64,000 nucleotides of DNA from Streptomyces sp. NWU339. GTDB lineage: Bacteria > Actinomycetota > Actinomycetes > Streptomycetales > Streptomycetaceae. The DNA is taken from positions 191,940 through 255,939 of the forward strand of contig NZ_QFRK01000001.1 in assembly GCF_003143855.1 (NCBI RefSeq), written 5' to 3'. The first letter of the stretch is position 1; every line of letters starts with the position of its first letter. The translations under genes and the position numbers were made by a program. Below are positions 10,585 to 20,092 of the stretch, piece by piece. The notes under the pieces were generated by a model, which was given only the letters and a program-made list of their open reading frames with translations, had not been told where the DNA came from and did not search any database.

Positions 10585-13503
10585 CTATTCGAGCAGCTCC
10601 GCGTACGAGCCCATGGCCAGGGCGATGTCGGCCTGGGCCCAGAACCGGTGGTACGTGAAGGTGGGCGCGGCCCCGCCCGCCAGATAGGACTCGATCTTCG
10701 ACCAGGCCGGGTCGTCCCGGTAGAAGGAGCGGATCGAGTCGAACGTCGACGAGGCGTTGATCACGTCGCCGTTGGGCATGGTGCCGGTCCAGCCGCTGGG
10801 GACGTGGACCGGGTCGTCGAAGCGGTTGTAGTCGGTGCGGGTCTCCGGGACGGCGACGCCGAGGGCGTCCCGGTGGTGGGTCCACATGCCGTCGAGGAGC
10901 TTCTTCGCGGTGGCCGCGGCCTCGGTGTCACCGGAGCGGTCGGCGTAGTACGTCAGGGCCCTGGCGTACGCGCCCGCCACACCGACGTCGTTGGTGTAGT
11001 CGACGACGGTGACGTGCAGACCGTTGTTGGCACCGGGGCTCGTGGCGTTCCACGTGTCGGGCCTGCCCGACCAGCGGAGCGTCGACGGGATCCGGAAGGT
11101 GCCGTCCGGGTTGACCGTGGTCTCGGACAGCGTCCAGTCGACCCACTTGTCGAGGACCGACTTGGCGAGCGCGTTGCCGGTCTGCTGGTACAGCTCGGCG
11201 ACCCGCTCCATCGACCAGGCCTGGAAGCCGAACCACTGGTTGGACGGCGGGTCGTGGTAGACCGGCTTCTCGTCGTAGTACATGCCGTAGAAGGTCGGCG
11301 TGCCGGCCGGCGGTGTGGCGTACCGGCCCGCCCAGCTGTTGGTCGCGCCGCCCGCGATGCCGCCCTCGGAGGACTGCAGCCAGCGGTAGAACTCCAGCTG
11401 CCGCTGCATCGACTTGGCCCAGTCGTCCGCGCCGGTCGCCGACTTCGGCCTCAGCGGCGCGTAGGTGCTCAGCGCGTACGCGGCGAACGGGTTCTGGTAG
11501 CCGCCGTGCGCGTGGCTGGAGCCGATGCGCCAGGCCCAGCCCGCCGAGGAGTCGGTGGCACCGCCCCACGCGTAGTACCAGGACAGCAGGTAGTGCGAGG
11601 AGTCCTTGCCGGTGCCGGCCGGGCAGGACGACGGCCCCACACAGTTGCCGATCTTCTTGAAGTACTTGTCGAACATGGCGTAGCGCAGGTAGTCGCCCAT
11701 CTTCGCGGCCTTGGAGACGGTCGCGGAGACCTCGGAGCCCTTGCCCTGCTCCTTGGCCCACTTGTCCGCCCAGTACGCGGCCTGCACGGCGCGCGCGTCG
11801 GCGTCCGGGGCGTTGGTGAACTTCCACTGCTTGGCGTACGAGGCGTCCTTGGTGAACAGGTCCAGGTAGCCGTTCTTCCCGCCGTACTTGAAGGCGTCGC
11901 AGGTGGGCTGCGGGACGGTCTCCCACACCGACTCCTGCGGGCCGCGCTGGAAGGTGTTGATGTAGGACGGGCCGGTCGCCGTCGGGCCGGCCTCGCACTT
12001 GCCCGGCTCGTTGCCGTAGCCGTAGACGTTGTCGACGTCCTGCAGCCAGTGCATGCCGTAGACCTCGTCCGTGCCGTAGGCGGACCTCAGCTCGGCCGCG
12101 ATCGGGTCGGGACCGACCGGAGCACCCGTGTCGAGCGCGGACGGGTACTCGTTCGGGGTGTCGTACTCGGGCGCGTAGGTCGCCGGCTTCGAGGCGTTGT
12201 AGAAGGAGTTGGTCGGCTGGTCGGCGCGGGTCGGGATCATGTACCGCTCCATGATGTCCCAGGCCCCGTTGAACTTCGACCAGTCACCGGTCACCTTGCC
12301 GTACATGGCCTGCAGCCACAGCAGGTAGCTGTACGCCTCCGAGGTGGTCTCGTGACCGTGGTCCGGCGCCTCGACGATCAGCGTCTCGACCGAGTGGTAC
12401 GGGATGCCCTCGGGCGAGAAGTAGCCGTTCGCCGGGTCGGTGACCTTGCCGTATAGCTCCAGGAAGCGCGCGTCGTACGTCTTCGTCGCGCCCAGCTGCG
12501 TCACCGTGACCGAGGCCTTGCCGTGCCCCGGTGCGGTGGACTCGAAGACCGCCGAGCCGGTGCCGGAGCCGTTGGCGGCGATGGTCACCTTCTGCGCGGT
12601 GTTCCAGTTCGACGGCGTGAAGGTGAGCGAGGCGCCCCCGGTGACCGACAGCCCCGAGTTACCGCTCGCACGGGTCGTCGTGACGGTCACGTTCCCACTC
12701 GGCTGCTTCGACAGCTTCACCTCGTACGTGCCCGACTCACCCTGCCGGACGCCCAGTTGGGAGGGGGTGGCCACCACGGCGGGGCCCGAGGCGACCGTGA
12801 TGCCGACCGGGGTCGAGCTCGCGGAGGCCCCCATGCTGTCGTAGGCCTTCGCGACCAGTGAATGACTGCCCACGGTCAAGCCGGCGATCGAGAGGGTGAA
12901 CGGTGCGCTGCTGTCCGTGCCCAGCAGCACGGTGTCGTCGTAGAACTCCACCTTGGTGATCGTGGCGCCGTCGGCCGCCGCCGCGGTCGCCGCGAGCGGG
13001 ACGGTCTCCCCCTGGGTGTGGACGGAGCCGGCCTCGGGGCTGGTCAGCACGGCGATCGGCGGCTGGTGGGCACCGGTGCAGGCGGTGCCGTTGATCGCGA
13101 AGGACGTGGGTGCGGCGTTGGTGCCGCTGTAGGAGAACTGGGCGCCGGTCGTGACAGCGCCGCCGGCGGCGATCCGGGCGTTGTACCCGGCGTCCTTCAC
13201 GATCACGGTCCTCCCGGACTGCGACCAGCTGCCGTTCCAGCCGTTCGCGAGCTTCTGGTTGCCCGCGTAGTCGTACGTCAGCGTCCAGCCGTCGATGGGG
13301 TCCGTGCCGCGGTTGGTGAGCGTCAGATCCGCGGTGAAGCCGGAGCCCCAGTCGTTCGTCCGGTAGTCCACGCTGCACTGAACAGCCGCAGCCTGAGCGG
13401 GAGTTGATCCTGAGGACAGCATCGTCAGCGGAAGCGCGAGAGCGGCCGCCGCGGCGGTCCACAGTCGCCGCGCACCGCGACGTCTTCTGGGTGGGGGGCG
13501 CAT
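10585..13503 (-). CDS. Secreted GH48 cellulase (cellobiohydrolase) with N-terminal CBM2
   Basis: A 972-residue exported processive cellulase. The order is a signal peptide (1-39), CBM2 (about 41-142), a bacterial Ig-like domain (about 147-235), a second beta-sandwich (about 240-335) and the GH48 catalytic domain (about 345-972). The GH48 acid region [10 protein letters not shown] begins at residue 384. GH48 enzymes release cellobiose from the reducing end and act with GH6 enzymes. The ATG at 13503 has AGGAGGAA eight bases upstream. A perfect CebR-type palindrome 47 bp upstream predicts repression that is lifted by cello-oligosaccharides. It is divergent from the GH6 gene. Confidence 0.94.
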   Translation of the reverse strand: MRPPPRRRRGARRLWTAAAAALALPLTMLSSGSTPAQAAAVQCSVDYRTNDWGSGFTADLTLTNRGTDPIDGWTLTYDYAGNQKLANGWNGSWSQSGRTVIVKDAGYNARIAAGGAVTTGAQFSYSGTNAAPTSFAINGTACTGAHQPPIAVLTSPEAGSVHTQGETVPLAATAAAADGATITKVEFYDDTVLLGTDSSAPFTLSIAGLTVGSHSLVAKAYDSMGASASSTPVGITVASGPAVVATPSQLGVRQGESGTYEVKLSKQPSGNVTVTTTRASGNSGLSVTGGASLTFTPSNWNTAQKVTIAANGSGTGSAVFESTAPGHGKASVTVTQLGATKTYDARFLELYGKVTDPANGYFSPEGIPYHSVETLIVEAPDHGHETTSEAYSYLLWLQAMYGKVTGDWSKFNGAWDIMERYMIPTRADQPTNSFYNASKPATYAPEYDTPNEYPSALDTGAPVGPDPIAAELRSAYGTDEVYGMHWLQDVDNVYGYGNEPGKCEAGPTATGPSYINTFQRGPQESVWETVPQPTCDAFKYGGKNGYLDLFTKDASYAKQWKFTNAPDADARAVQAAYWADKWAKEQGKGSEVSATVSKAAKMGDYLRYAMFDKYFKKIGNCVGPSSCPAGTGKDSSHYLLSWYYAWGGATDSSAGWAWRIGSSHAHGGYQNPFAAYALSTYAPLRPKSATGADDWAKSMQRQLEFYRWLQSSEGGIAGGATNSWAGRYATPPAGTPTFYGMYYDEKPVYHDPPSNQWFGFQAWSMERVAELYQQTGNALAKSVLDKWVDWTLSETTVNPDGTFRIPSTLRWSGRPDTWNATSPGANNGLHVTVVDYTNDVGVAGAYARALTYYADRSGDTEAAATAKKLLDGMWTHHRDALGVAVPETRTDYNRFDDPVHVPSGWTGTMPNGDVINASSTFDSIRSFYRDDPAWSKIESYLAGGAAPTFTYHRFWAQADIALAMGSYAELLE

Positions 13504-13549
13504 GGTGCTGGTTCCTCCTGCGACTCGGAGATGTCAAGCCTTGAACCAG

Positions 13550-13563
13550 TGGGAGCGCTCCCA
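13550..13563. promoter_or_regulatory. CebR-type operator for GH48
   Basis: TGGGAGCGCTCCCA is a perfect 14-bp palindrome identical to the CebR consensus of Streptomyces cellulose genes. It lies at the predicted GH48 -10 element, so bound repressor would block the promoter. Confidence 0.85.
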
Positions 13564-13591
13564 TAGTGGGGACGGGGCCCGGAGCGGTCAA
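13563..13591 (-). promoter_or_regulatory. Possible GH48 promoter
   Basis: On the minus strand TTGACC (13586-13591) and CACTAT (13563-13568) are spaced by 17 bp and abut the CebR box. It is a moderate match to the consensus. Confidence 0.4.
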
Positions 13592-13692
13592 GGCTTGTGG
13601 AGAGTCGAAAAGATTCGACGGCCCGAGTGGGGCGAAAGTCAGCAACCCCTCTGTTCTTTGCCGTCACTTGGCGCTAGCTTCATGGACACCAG

Positions 13693-13706
13693 TGGGAGCG
13701 GTTCCA
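13693..13706. promoter_or_regulatory. CebR-like operator for GH6
   Basis: TGGGAGCGGTTCCA differs from the CebR consensus at two positions. It lies about 380 bp upstream of the GH6 start, just after a possible -10 (TAGCTT at 13675-13680). Confidence 0.65.
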
Positions 13707-14088
13707 TCAGTCGACGCGTCCGTCACGGCGCGTCCGAACTGCAAGGAGTCGCTCATGCGACACCCCCCCCGCGTTCAGTACTTTTAGCCCCGCCCCAGCC
13801 TTGCGCGGTGGAGCACTCCGCCACCGCCTCCCCGAGGGACGCCGGCACCGGATCCGCGGTGTCCCGGCTCGACGGCGCCACCCGTACCCCCGACGCGGGG
13901 ACAGCGCACTCCCGTGGGACCCCTCATGGCCGGTCCGGCCCCGAACGTCCCGGACCGCGGACCGGACCCCGTCCTGATCCTGAGCCCGAGGTACCCCCAC
14001 GCCGTACGGCACCGGGCCGCGCGAGTCACGCGCGCCCCGACGGACAGCCCTCTTCGGACAGCCCCCTACGGATAGGAAACCCGCACTC

Positions 14089-15810
14089 ATGAGTCGTACC
14101 AGAACCGCGCTCCTCGCTGCCACGGCACTGGTCGCCGGTGCCGCCGGGACGGCCTACGCCGCCGTTCCCGGCGCCGCCGGCGCCGCCGCCGTCCCCTGCA
14201 CCGTCGACTACCAGGTGCAGAACCAGTGGGACACCGGCTTCACCGCGTCCGTGACGGTCACCAACCACGGCGCCGCCAAGTCGTCGTGGGCGGTGAAGTG
14301 GTCGTACGCCGGCAACCAGAAGATCACCAGCGGCTGGAACGCCAAGCTCACCCAGTCCGGCGCCGCCGTCACCGCCGCCAACGAGTCCTACAACGGCACG
14401 CTGGCCACCGGGGGTTCGGCGAGCTTCGGCTTCCAGGGCACCTACAGCGGTACCAACGCGATCCCGGCCGCCTTCACCCTCGACGGCGTGACCTGCAACG
14501 TCGACTCCGGCGGGCCCACCGACCCGCCGGGCCCGACCGACCCGCCGCCCCAGGGCGCCCGGGTCGACAACCCCTACGTCGGCGCCAAGGTGTACGTGAA
14601 CCCCGAGTGGTCCGCGAAGGCCGCCGCCGAGCCGGGCGGCAGCCGCATCGCGAACCAGCCCACCGGTGTCTGGATGGACCGCACCGCCGCCATCAACGGG
14701 GCCAACGGCAAGATGGGTCTGCGTGCCCACCTCGACGAGGCCCTGCGGCAGAAGGGCTCGGGCGAACTCGTCTTCCAGGTGGTCATCTACAACCTGCCCG
14801 GCCGCGACTGCGCCGCGCTCGCCTCCAACGGCGAATTCGGCGCCACGGAGATCGACAAGTACAAGACGCAGTACATCGACCCGATCGCCAAGATCCTCGC
14901 CGACCCGAAGTACGCCTCGCTGCGGATCGTCACCACGGTCGAGATCGACTCGCTGCCCAACCTGGTCACCAACGTCTCCCCGCGGGCCACCGCCACGCCC
15001 AACTGCGACGTGATGAAGGCCAACGGCAACTACGTCAAGGGCGTGGGCTACGCCCTGAACAAGCTCGGTGACGTGCCCAACGTCTACAACTACGTGGACG
15101 CCGGCCACCACGGCTGGCTGGGCTGGGACGACAACTTCGGGGCCTCCGCGGAGATGTTCAAGCAGGCCGCCACCGCCGAGGGCGCGACCGTGGCCGACGT
15201 CCACGGCTTCATCGCCAACACCGCCAACTACAGCGCGCTGAAGGAGAACAACTTCTCGGTCGACCAGACCGTGGCCGGCAAGTCGGTGCGCGAGTCCAAG
15301 TGGGTCAGCTGGAACCGCTACGTCGACGAACTGTCGTACGCCAAGGCCCTGCGCGAGAAGCTGGTCTCGCTCGGCTTCGACTCGAAGATCGGCATGCTGA
15401 TCGACACCTCCCGCAACGGCTGGGGCGGCACCGCCCGGCCCACCGGGCCCGGCGCCACGACCAGCGTGGACACCTACGTCGACGGCGGCCGCTACGACCG
15501 CCGGTTCAACACGGGCAACTGGTGCAACCAGAAGGGCGCGGGCCTCGGGGAGCGGCCGAAGGCCGCACCGGAGCCCGGGATCGACGCCTACGTGTGGATG
15601 AAGCCCCCGGGCGAGTCCGATGGCGCGAGCAAGGTCATCGACAACGACGAGGGCAAGGGTTTCGACCGGATGTGCGACCCGACGTACACGGGCAACCCGA
15701 GGAACGACAACAACATGTCGGGCGCCCTGCCGGACGCCCCGGTCTCCGGGCACTGGTTCTCCGCCCAGTTCCAGGAGCTGATGAGGAACGCGTACCCGCC
15801 GCTGTCCTGA
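14089..15810 (+). CDS. Secreted GH6 cellulase (1,4-beta-cellobiosidase) with N-terminal CBM2
   Basis: A 573-residue exported enzyme: signal peptide (about 1-34), CBM2 (about 35-138), a Pro/Thr/Gly linker (about 143-160) and a GH6 catalytic domain. The GH6 aspartates are visible as Asp240 in YNLPGRDCAALASNGE and Asp287 in EIDSLPNLVTN. The second matches the general acid and the first the residue that supports it. The size and loops resemble exo-acting Cel6B, which attacks non-reducing ends and so complements the divergent GH48. AGGAAA precedes the ATG. A strong hairpin follows, so the gene is monocistronic. Control by CebR is inferred from the upstream box. Confidence 0.93.
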   Translation: MSRTRTALLAATALVAGAAGTAYAAVPGAAGAAAVPCTVDYQVQNQWDTGFTASVTVTNHGAAKSSWAVKWSYAGNQKITSGWNAKLTQSGAAVTAANESYNGTLATGGSASFGFQGTYSGTNAIPAAFTLDGVTCNVDSGGPTDPPGPTDPPPQGARVDNPYVGAKVYVNPEWSAKAAAEPGGSRIANQPTGVWMDRTAAINGANGKMGLRAHLDEALRQKGSGELVFQVVIYNLPGRDCAALASNGEFGATEIDKYKTQYIDPIAKILADPKYASLRIVTTVEIDSLPNLVTNVSPRATATPNCDVMKANGNYVKGVGYALNKLGDVPNVYNYVDAGHHGWLGWDDNFGASAEMFKQAATAEGATVADVHGFIANTANYSALKENNFSVDQTVAGKSVRESKWVSWNRYVDELSYAKALREKLVSLGFDSKIGMLIDTSRNGWGGTARPTGPGATTSVDTYVDGGRYDRRFNTGNWCNQKGAGLGERPKAAPEPGIDAYVWMKPPGESDGASKVIDNDEGKGFDRMCDPTYTGNPRNDNNMSGALPDAPVSGHWFSAQFQELMRNAYPPLS

Positions 15811-15823
15811 CCGGCTGACCCCT

Positions 15824-15878
15824 GGTCCGCCGGGGCCGAGGGACCGGGCCGCGCGCCCGGCCCCGGTCCCGGCGGACC
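15824..15878 (+). terminator. Terminator after GH6 gene
   Basis: An 11-bp outer stem (15824-15834 with 15868-15878) encloses a further GC-rich hairpin, 14 bp after the GH6 stop. Confidence 0.75.
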
Positions 15879-15980
15879 GACCCGTTTCGGGAAACCGTTT
15901 TGCGGAAGCGGCAACATCACTGGCCTCCGCCCGGTGCGTCGGCGCACTCTGTCCGCATCCGAGCGGAGAGGCTGACCACC

Positions 15981-16874
15981 ATGGCGCACCACCATCACCA
16001 CCAGCACGACCACACGGGCACGGGCACGGACACCGAGATCGACTGGGCGGAGATGGCCGCCCTGCTCGAATCGGAGGCCGAACTGTTCACGCCCCTGTAC
16101 GAACGGGCCCTCGGCTGGCTCGCGAAGGAGGTAACGGAACCGGGACTGATCGTGGACGCGGGCAGCGGGCCGGGTGTCATCTCGTGTCTGTTCGCCGAGG
16201 TCTTCGAGGGCGCCCGCATCGTGGCCGTCGACGGCTCCGCCCCGCTGCTGGAGCGGGCGGCGGAGCGCGCCGCCCGGTACGGCGTCGGCGACCGCTTCGA
16301 CACCCTCGCCGGTGAACTTCCCGGCGTGCTCGACGAACTGGACTACCCCGCCGACCTGTTGTGGGCCAGCCGCAGCGTCCACCACCTGGGCGACCAGCGC
16401 GCCGCACTCGCCGCCTACGCCGCCCGGCTCGCGCCCGGCGGCACGCTGGCCGTGATGGAGGGCGGCCTGCCCACCCGGTACCTGCCGCGCGACATCGGCA
16501 TCGGCCGGCCGGGGCTCCAGGCCCGCCTCGACGCCGTGCAGGCCGACTGGTTCACCCACATGCGCACCGAACTGACCGGCGCCGTCGCACACACCGAGGA
16601 CTGGCCGGCGCTGCTGACCGCGGCCGGTCTGCACCACGCCCGCTCCCGCACCTTCCTCCTCGACCTTCCCGCCCCGGTCACGGACCGTGCCCGCGCCTAC
16701 GTCGTCGCCACTCTGGGCTACGTCCGCGAGAGGCTCGCCGACGGTGTGGACGCCGAGGACCGCGCCACCCTCGACCGTCTCCTCGACCCGGACGACGCGG
16801 CGAGCCTGCACCACCGCCCCGATCTCTTCGTCCTCTCCGCCCACACCGTGCACACGGCGGTCCGGCCGGTCTAG
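15981..16874 (+). CDS. SAM-dependent methyltransferase with His-rich N-terminus
   Basis: A 297-residue class I methyltransferase. Motif I (LIVDAGSGPGVIS, residues 56-68) is followed by IVAVDGS and a late RLAPGGTLAVMEGG. The protein begins with a natural histidine cluster (residues 3-11: eight of nine are His or Gln) that could bind metal. The ATG at 15981 follows GGAGAGG; an open frame reaching 15900 lacks support. Substrate unknown. It stands between the GH6 terminator and a convergent aldo/keto reductase. Confidence 0.8.
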   Translation: MAHHHHHQHDHTGTGTDTEIDWAEMAALLESEAELFTPLYERALGWLAKEVTEPGLIVDAGSGPGVISCLFAEVFEGARIVAVDGSAPLLERAAERAARYGVGDRFDTLAGELPGVLDELDYPADLLWASRSVHHLGDQRAALAAYAARLAPGGTLAVMEGGLPTRYLPRDIGIGRPGLQARLDAVQADWFTHMRTELTGAVAHTEDWPALLTAAGLHHARSRTFLLDLPAPVTDRARAYVVATLGYVRERLADGVDAEDRATLDRLLDPDDAASLHHRPDLFVLSAHTVHTAVRPV

Positions 16875-16966
16875 ACACCGACCGGACCGGCCACACGCGC
16901 GGCGGCCTCCCGGGCCGTGCAGCAGTACCGGGGGCCGCCGCGTTCCGTGCCTCGGAGGCCGGCGGG

Positions 16967-17794
16967 TCAGTTCAGCGTCGCCGGGTCCGGGCCCAGCCTG
17001 CGGCCCTCGTCGAGGGCGCTGATCGCCGCGAGGTCCTCGGTGTCCAGACTGAACCCGAAGACGTCGATGTTCTCCTTGATGCGGGACGGCGTCACCGACT
17101 TGGGGATGACGACGTTGCCGAGCTGGATGTGCCAGCGCAGCACGACCTGGGCGGGAGTACGGCCGTGCTTCTGCGCGATGGCCACGATCGCCGGGACCTC
17201 CAGCAGGCCCTTGCCCTGGCCCAGCGGCGACCAGGCCTCGGTGGCGATGCCCTGCTGCGCGTGGTACTCGCGGGCGGCGCGCTGCTGAAGATGCGGGTGC
17301 AGCTCGATCTGGTCGACCGCCGGCACGACCGACGTCTCGGCGATCAGGTGCTCCAGGTGCTCGCGCTGGAAGTTCGACACGCCGATGGCACGGACCCGGC
17401 CCTCGGCATAGAGCTTCTCGAACGCCCGGTACGTGTCGACGTAGCGGCCCCGGGCCGGCGTCGGCCAGTGGATGAGGTACAGATCCACATGGTCCAGCCC
17501 GAGCTTCGACAGGGACGCGTCGAAGGCGCGCAGGGTGGAGTCGTACCCGTGGTCGGTGTTCCAGAGCTTGGTGGTGACGAAGAGGTCCTCGCGGGGGACC
17601 CCCGAGGCCGCGATCGCCCTGCCCGTGCCCTCCTCGTTGCCGTACGCCGCCGCGGTGTCGATGCTGCGGTAGCCCGCCTCCAGTGCCGCCGCGACGGCCG
17701 TCTCGGCCTCCGCGTCCGGCACCTGCCAGACGCCGAAGCCCAGTTGGGGCATCTCGACGCCGTTGTTCAGGGTGATCGGGGGGACCTTGCTCAC
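16967..17794 (-). CDS. Aldo/keto reductase
   Basis: A 275-residue AKR with the full catalytic tetrad: Asp and Tyr in IDTAAAYGNE, Lys in VTTKLWNTD, His in LYLIHWP. The NADPH-binding C-terminal motif VIPKSVTPSRIKEN is also present. It resembles the 2,5-diketo-D-gluconate reductase/YvgN group that reduces a range of carbonyls in the cytosol. I prefer the GTG at 17794 (protein begins SKVPPITLNNG), where homologues start; an ATG 48 bp upstream adds a non-conserved leader. It is single and convergent with the methyltransferase. Confidence 0.88.
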   Translation of the reverse strand: MSKVPPITLNNGVEMPQLGFGVWQVPDAEAETAVAAALEAGYRSIDTAAAYGNEEGTGRAIAASGVPREDLFVTTKLWNTDHGYDSTLRAFDASLSKLGLDHVDLYLIHWPTPARGRYVDTYRAFEKLYAEGRVRAIGVSNFQREHLEHLIAETSVVPAVDQIELHPHLQQRAAREYHAQQGIATEAWSPLGQGKGLLEVPAIVAIAQKHGRTPAQVVLRWHIQLGNVVIPKSVTPSRIKENIDVFGFSLDTEDLAAISALDEGRRLGPDPATLN

Positions 17795-17878
17795 GAGCTC
17801 TCGATCCTTCGGGTTGTGATCGGATGACACGCCCATCGTCAACGATCACGGCTCCCGATGCATTCCGGACGGCACGAT

Positions 17879-18808
17879 TCACGTGCGGTACGGCGCCTCC
17901 ACCTCCTCCTTCTCGTACGCCTTCTCGATCGCTCTGCGCTTCAACCGGTCCCCGCCCGCCAGGATCGCCGCCGCCAGCGCGTGCGCCGCACCCTGCGCCG
18001 AGGGGCGCCGCCGGCCGTGCACCACCACGAAGTCCACCCGGCCCGGCTCCGGCAGCCCCGCCCGGTCCGGCATCCGCACCAGTCCCGGCGGGATCAGTCC
18101 GCGCGAGTGCACCATCACGCCGAGCCCGGCACGGGCCGCCGCGAGCAGGCCGTTGAGGCTGCCGCTGGTGCACACGATCCGCCACTCACGGCCCTGCCGC
18201 TCCAGCGCCCGCAGCGCGAGCTCCCGGGTGATGCCCGGCGGTGGATAGACGATCAGCGGCACCGGGCGGTTCGGTTCGAGGCGCAGCCCCTGTGCGCCGA
18301 TCCACACCAACTCGTCGCGCCACACCAGCTCGCCCCGGGGATCCTTCGGCCGGCGCTTGGCCAGCACCAGGTCCAGCTCGCCCGCGGCCAGCTTCTCGTG
18401 CAGCGTGCCCGACAGCTCGACCGTGAGCTCCAGATCGACCTCCGGGTGCTCGTACCGGAACCGCTCCAGGATCTCCGGCAGCCTGGTCAGGACGAAGTCC
18501 TCCGACGCGCCGAACCGCAGTCGGCCGCGCAGCCGGGTGCCGGCGAAGAACTGCGCCGCCTGCTCGTGCACGTCCAGGATCCGCCGTGCGAAGCCGAGCA
18601 TCGCCTCGCCGTCCTCGGTGAGCTCCACGGAGTGGGTGTCCCGGGTGAACAGCTGTCGCCCGGTGGCGTCCTCCAGGCGCCGCACGTGCTGGCTGACCGT
18701 CGACTGCCGCAGCCCGAGGCGCCGAGCGGCCCGGGTGAAGGACAGCGTGTGCGCCACGGCCAGGAACGTCCGCAGCTGCGTGGGGTCGTACATCTCGGTC
18801 TCGGCCAC
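17879..18808 (-). CDS. LysR-family transcriptional regulator
   Basis: A 309-residue LysR protein. The N-terminal winged helix (LRTFLAVAHTLSFTRAARRLGLRQSTVSQHVRRLE, given here in two overlapping parts of the usual motif) is followed by an effector-binding domain from about residue 95. It is divergent from the BASS-family symporter, the classic LysR arrangement, so that transporter is its likely target. A perfect palindrome lies 12 bp upstream of its start. The start is GTG 18808; an ATG five codons later is equally plausible. Confidence 0.88.
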   Translation of the reverse strand: MAETEMYDPTQLRTFLAVAHTLSFTRAARRLGLRQSTVSQHVRRLEDATGRQLFTRDTHSVELTEDGEAMLGFARRILDVHEQAAQFFAGTRLRGRLRFGASEDFVLTRLPEILERFRYEHPEVDLELTVELSGTLHEKLAAGELDLVLAKRRPKDPRGELVWRDELVWIGAQGLRLEPNRPVPLIVYPPPGITRELALRALERQGREWRIVCTSGSLNGLLAAARAGLGVMVHSRGLIPPGLVRMPDRAGLPEPGRVDFVVVHGRRRPSAQGAAHALAAAILAGGDRLKRRAIEKAYEKEEVEAPYRT

Positions 18809-18819
18809 CCCGGCAGGTT

Positions 18820-18834
18820 ATCGCGAAACGCGAT
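18820..18834. promoter_or_regulatory. Candidate LysR operator
   Basis: ATCGCG-AAA-CGCGAT is a perfect inverted repeat in the LysR/symporter divergent promoter. Extended by one base on each side it is T-N15-G, close to the T-N11-A geometry of LysR boxes. Confidence 0.5.
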
Positions 18835-19024
18835 GGCAGTGAGAGCGGTATACGGGATTCCCGATCACGGCGGGAGGGAGCAGGATGGAGAGGGGCTTCC
18901 CGTGCCCGCGCGGCGGAGCCTCGAAGGATTTCCGAGTGACTCGAAGAACCGGCCGCGTCGACGCATCGCCGAGCGACCCGGAGAGTCCCGGAGTGCCCCG
19001 AGTGAATGGAGCAAGTGAAGCACC

Positions 19025-20092
19025 GTGAAACGCCCGCACCGGCCGAGCCGGATGCCGATCGACCCGTACATCCTGCTCCTGCTGGGGACGGTGGGCCTGG
19101 CCGCACTGCTCCCGGCGCGCGGCACCGGCGCCGATCTCGCCTCCGGTGCCTCCACCGCCGCCATCGCCCTCCTCTTCTTCCTCTACGGCGCCCGGCTCTC
19201 CACCCGTGAGGCACTGGACGGACTGAGGCACTGGCGGCTCCACGGCACTGTCCTGGCCTGCACCTTCGTCGTCTTCCCGCTGCTCGGTCTGGCCGCCCGC
19301 GGGTTCGTCCCGGTCCTGCTGACCGACCCCCTGTACCAGGGCCTGCTCTTCCTCACGCTCGTCCCGTCCACCATCCAGTCGTCCATCGCCTTCACCTCCA
19401 TCGCCCGCGGCAACGTGCCCGCCGCGATCTGCGCCGGCTCCTTCTCCTCACTCGTCGGCATCGTGGCGACCCCCTTGCTCGCGGCGGCGCTGCTGGGCGG
19501 GGGCGCCGGCGGGTTCTCCGCCGACTCGGTGACGAAGATCGTGCTGCAACTGCTGGTGCCGTTCGTCGCCGGGCAGGTGCTGCGCCGCTGGATCGGGGGG
19601 TTCGTCACCCGCCACCGCAAGGCGCTCGGACTGGTCGACCGGGGCTCGATCCTGCTCGTCGTCTACACCGCGTTCAGCCAGGGGATGGTGCGGGGCGTCT
19701 GGAGCCAGGTGAGCCCGGCCCGGCTGGGCGGCCTGCTCGCCGTCGAGGTCCTACTGCTCGCCGTGATGCTGCTGCTGACCTGGTACGGCGCCAAGGCGCT
19801 GAAGTTCGGCCGGGCGGACCGGATCGCGATCCAGTTCGCGGGTTCGAAGAAGTCCCTGGCCGCCGGACTGCCCATGGCGAGCGTGCTGTTCGGTGCGCAG
19901 GCCTCGCTGGCCGTGCTGCCGCTGATGCTGTTCCACCAGATGCAGCTGATGGTCTGCGCGGTGATCGCCAAACGCCGCTCACACGATGCCGACCCCCTCG
20001 GCGCGGGGACCGCCGAAGCCGTGGACGTCACCGTCCGGACCCCAGTCGGATCGTCACGAACCGGGGCCGGTACAGGGACACGTTCCGGCTGA
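19025..20092 (+). CDS. Bile acid:sodium symporter family (BASS/SbtA-like) transporter
   Basis: A 355-residue integral membrane protein with about nine to ten hydrophobic segments. It has family motifs such as FFLYGARLST near residue 60 and LVPSTIQSSIAFTSIARGN near residue 118, the latter corresponding to the sodium-site region. The close relatives are the YfeH/SLC10A7-type members. The transported solute is unknown, probably an organic anion. The GTG at 19025 has a weak ribosome-binding site; ATG at 19052 is an alternative. Its last 65 bp overlap the convergent DUF4185-like gene, so the two 3' ends are antisense to each other. Confidence 0.85.
   Translation: MKRPHRPSRMPIDPYILLLLGTVGLAALLPARGTGADLASGASTAAIALLFFLYGARLSTREALDGLRHWRLHGTVLACTFVVFPLLGLAARGFVPVLLTDPLYQGLLFLTLVPSTIQSSIAFTSIARGNVPAAICAGSFSSLVGIVATPLLAAALLGGGAGGFSADSVTKIVLQLLVPFVAGQVLRRWIGGFVTRHRKALGLVDRGSILLVVYTAFSQGMVRGVWSQVSPARLGGLLAVEVLLLAVMLLLTWYGAKALKFGRADRIAIQFAGSKKSLAAGLPMASVLFGAQASLAVLPLMLFHQMQLMVCAVIAKRRSHDADPLGAGTAEAVDVTVRTPVGSSRTGAGTGTRSG

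Larger units (their letters stand above)
13504..14088. other. Divergent GH48/GH6 control region, no gene seen
   Basis: The 585 bp hold two CebR-like boxes, a predicted GH48 promoter, a palindrome TCAAGCCTTGA at about 13535-13545 with a partial copy near 13589, and an inverted repeat GTCGAAAAGATTCGAC near 13605. The right-hand 380 bp upstream of GH6 have no convincing coding potential and would form a long untranslated leader if transcription starts near the second box. Confidence 0.6.

Noticed and set aside
13502..14092. A 196-codon frame through the cellulase divergent region
   Set aside because: It crosses both CebR boxes and the GH48 promoter and encodes an Arg/Pro/Gly-rich sequence with no family features.
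15981..16010. Vector-derived His tag
   Set aside because: The flanking DNA is continuous chromosomal sequence with mixed CAC/CAT/CAG codons and no vector or protease-site sequence.
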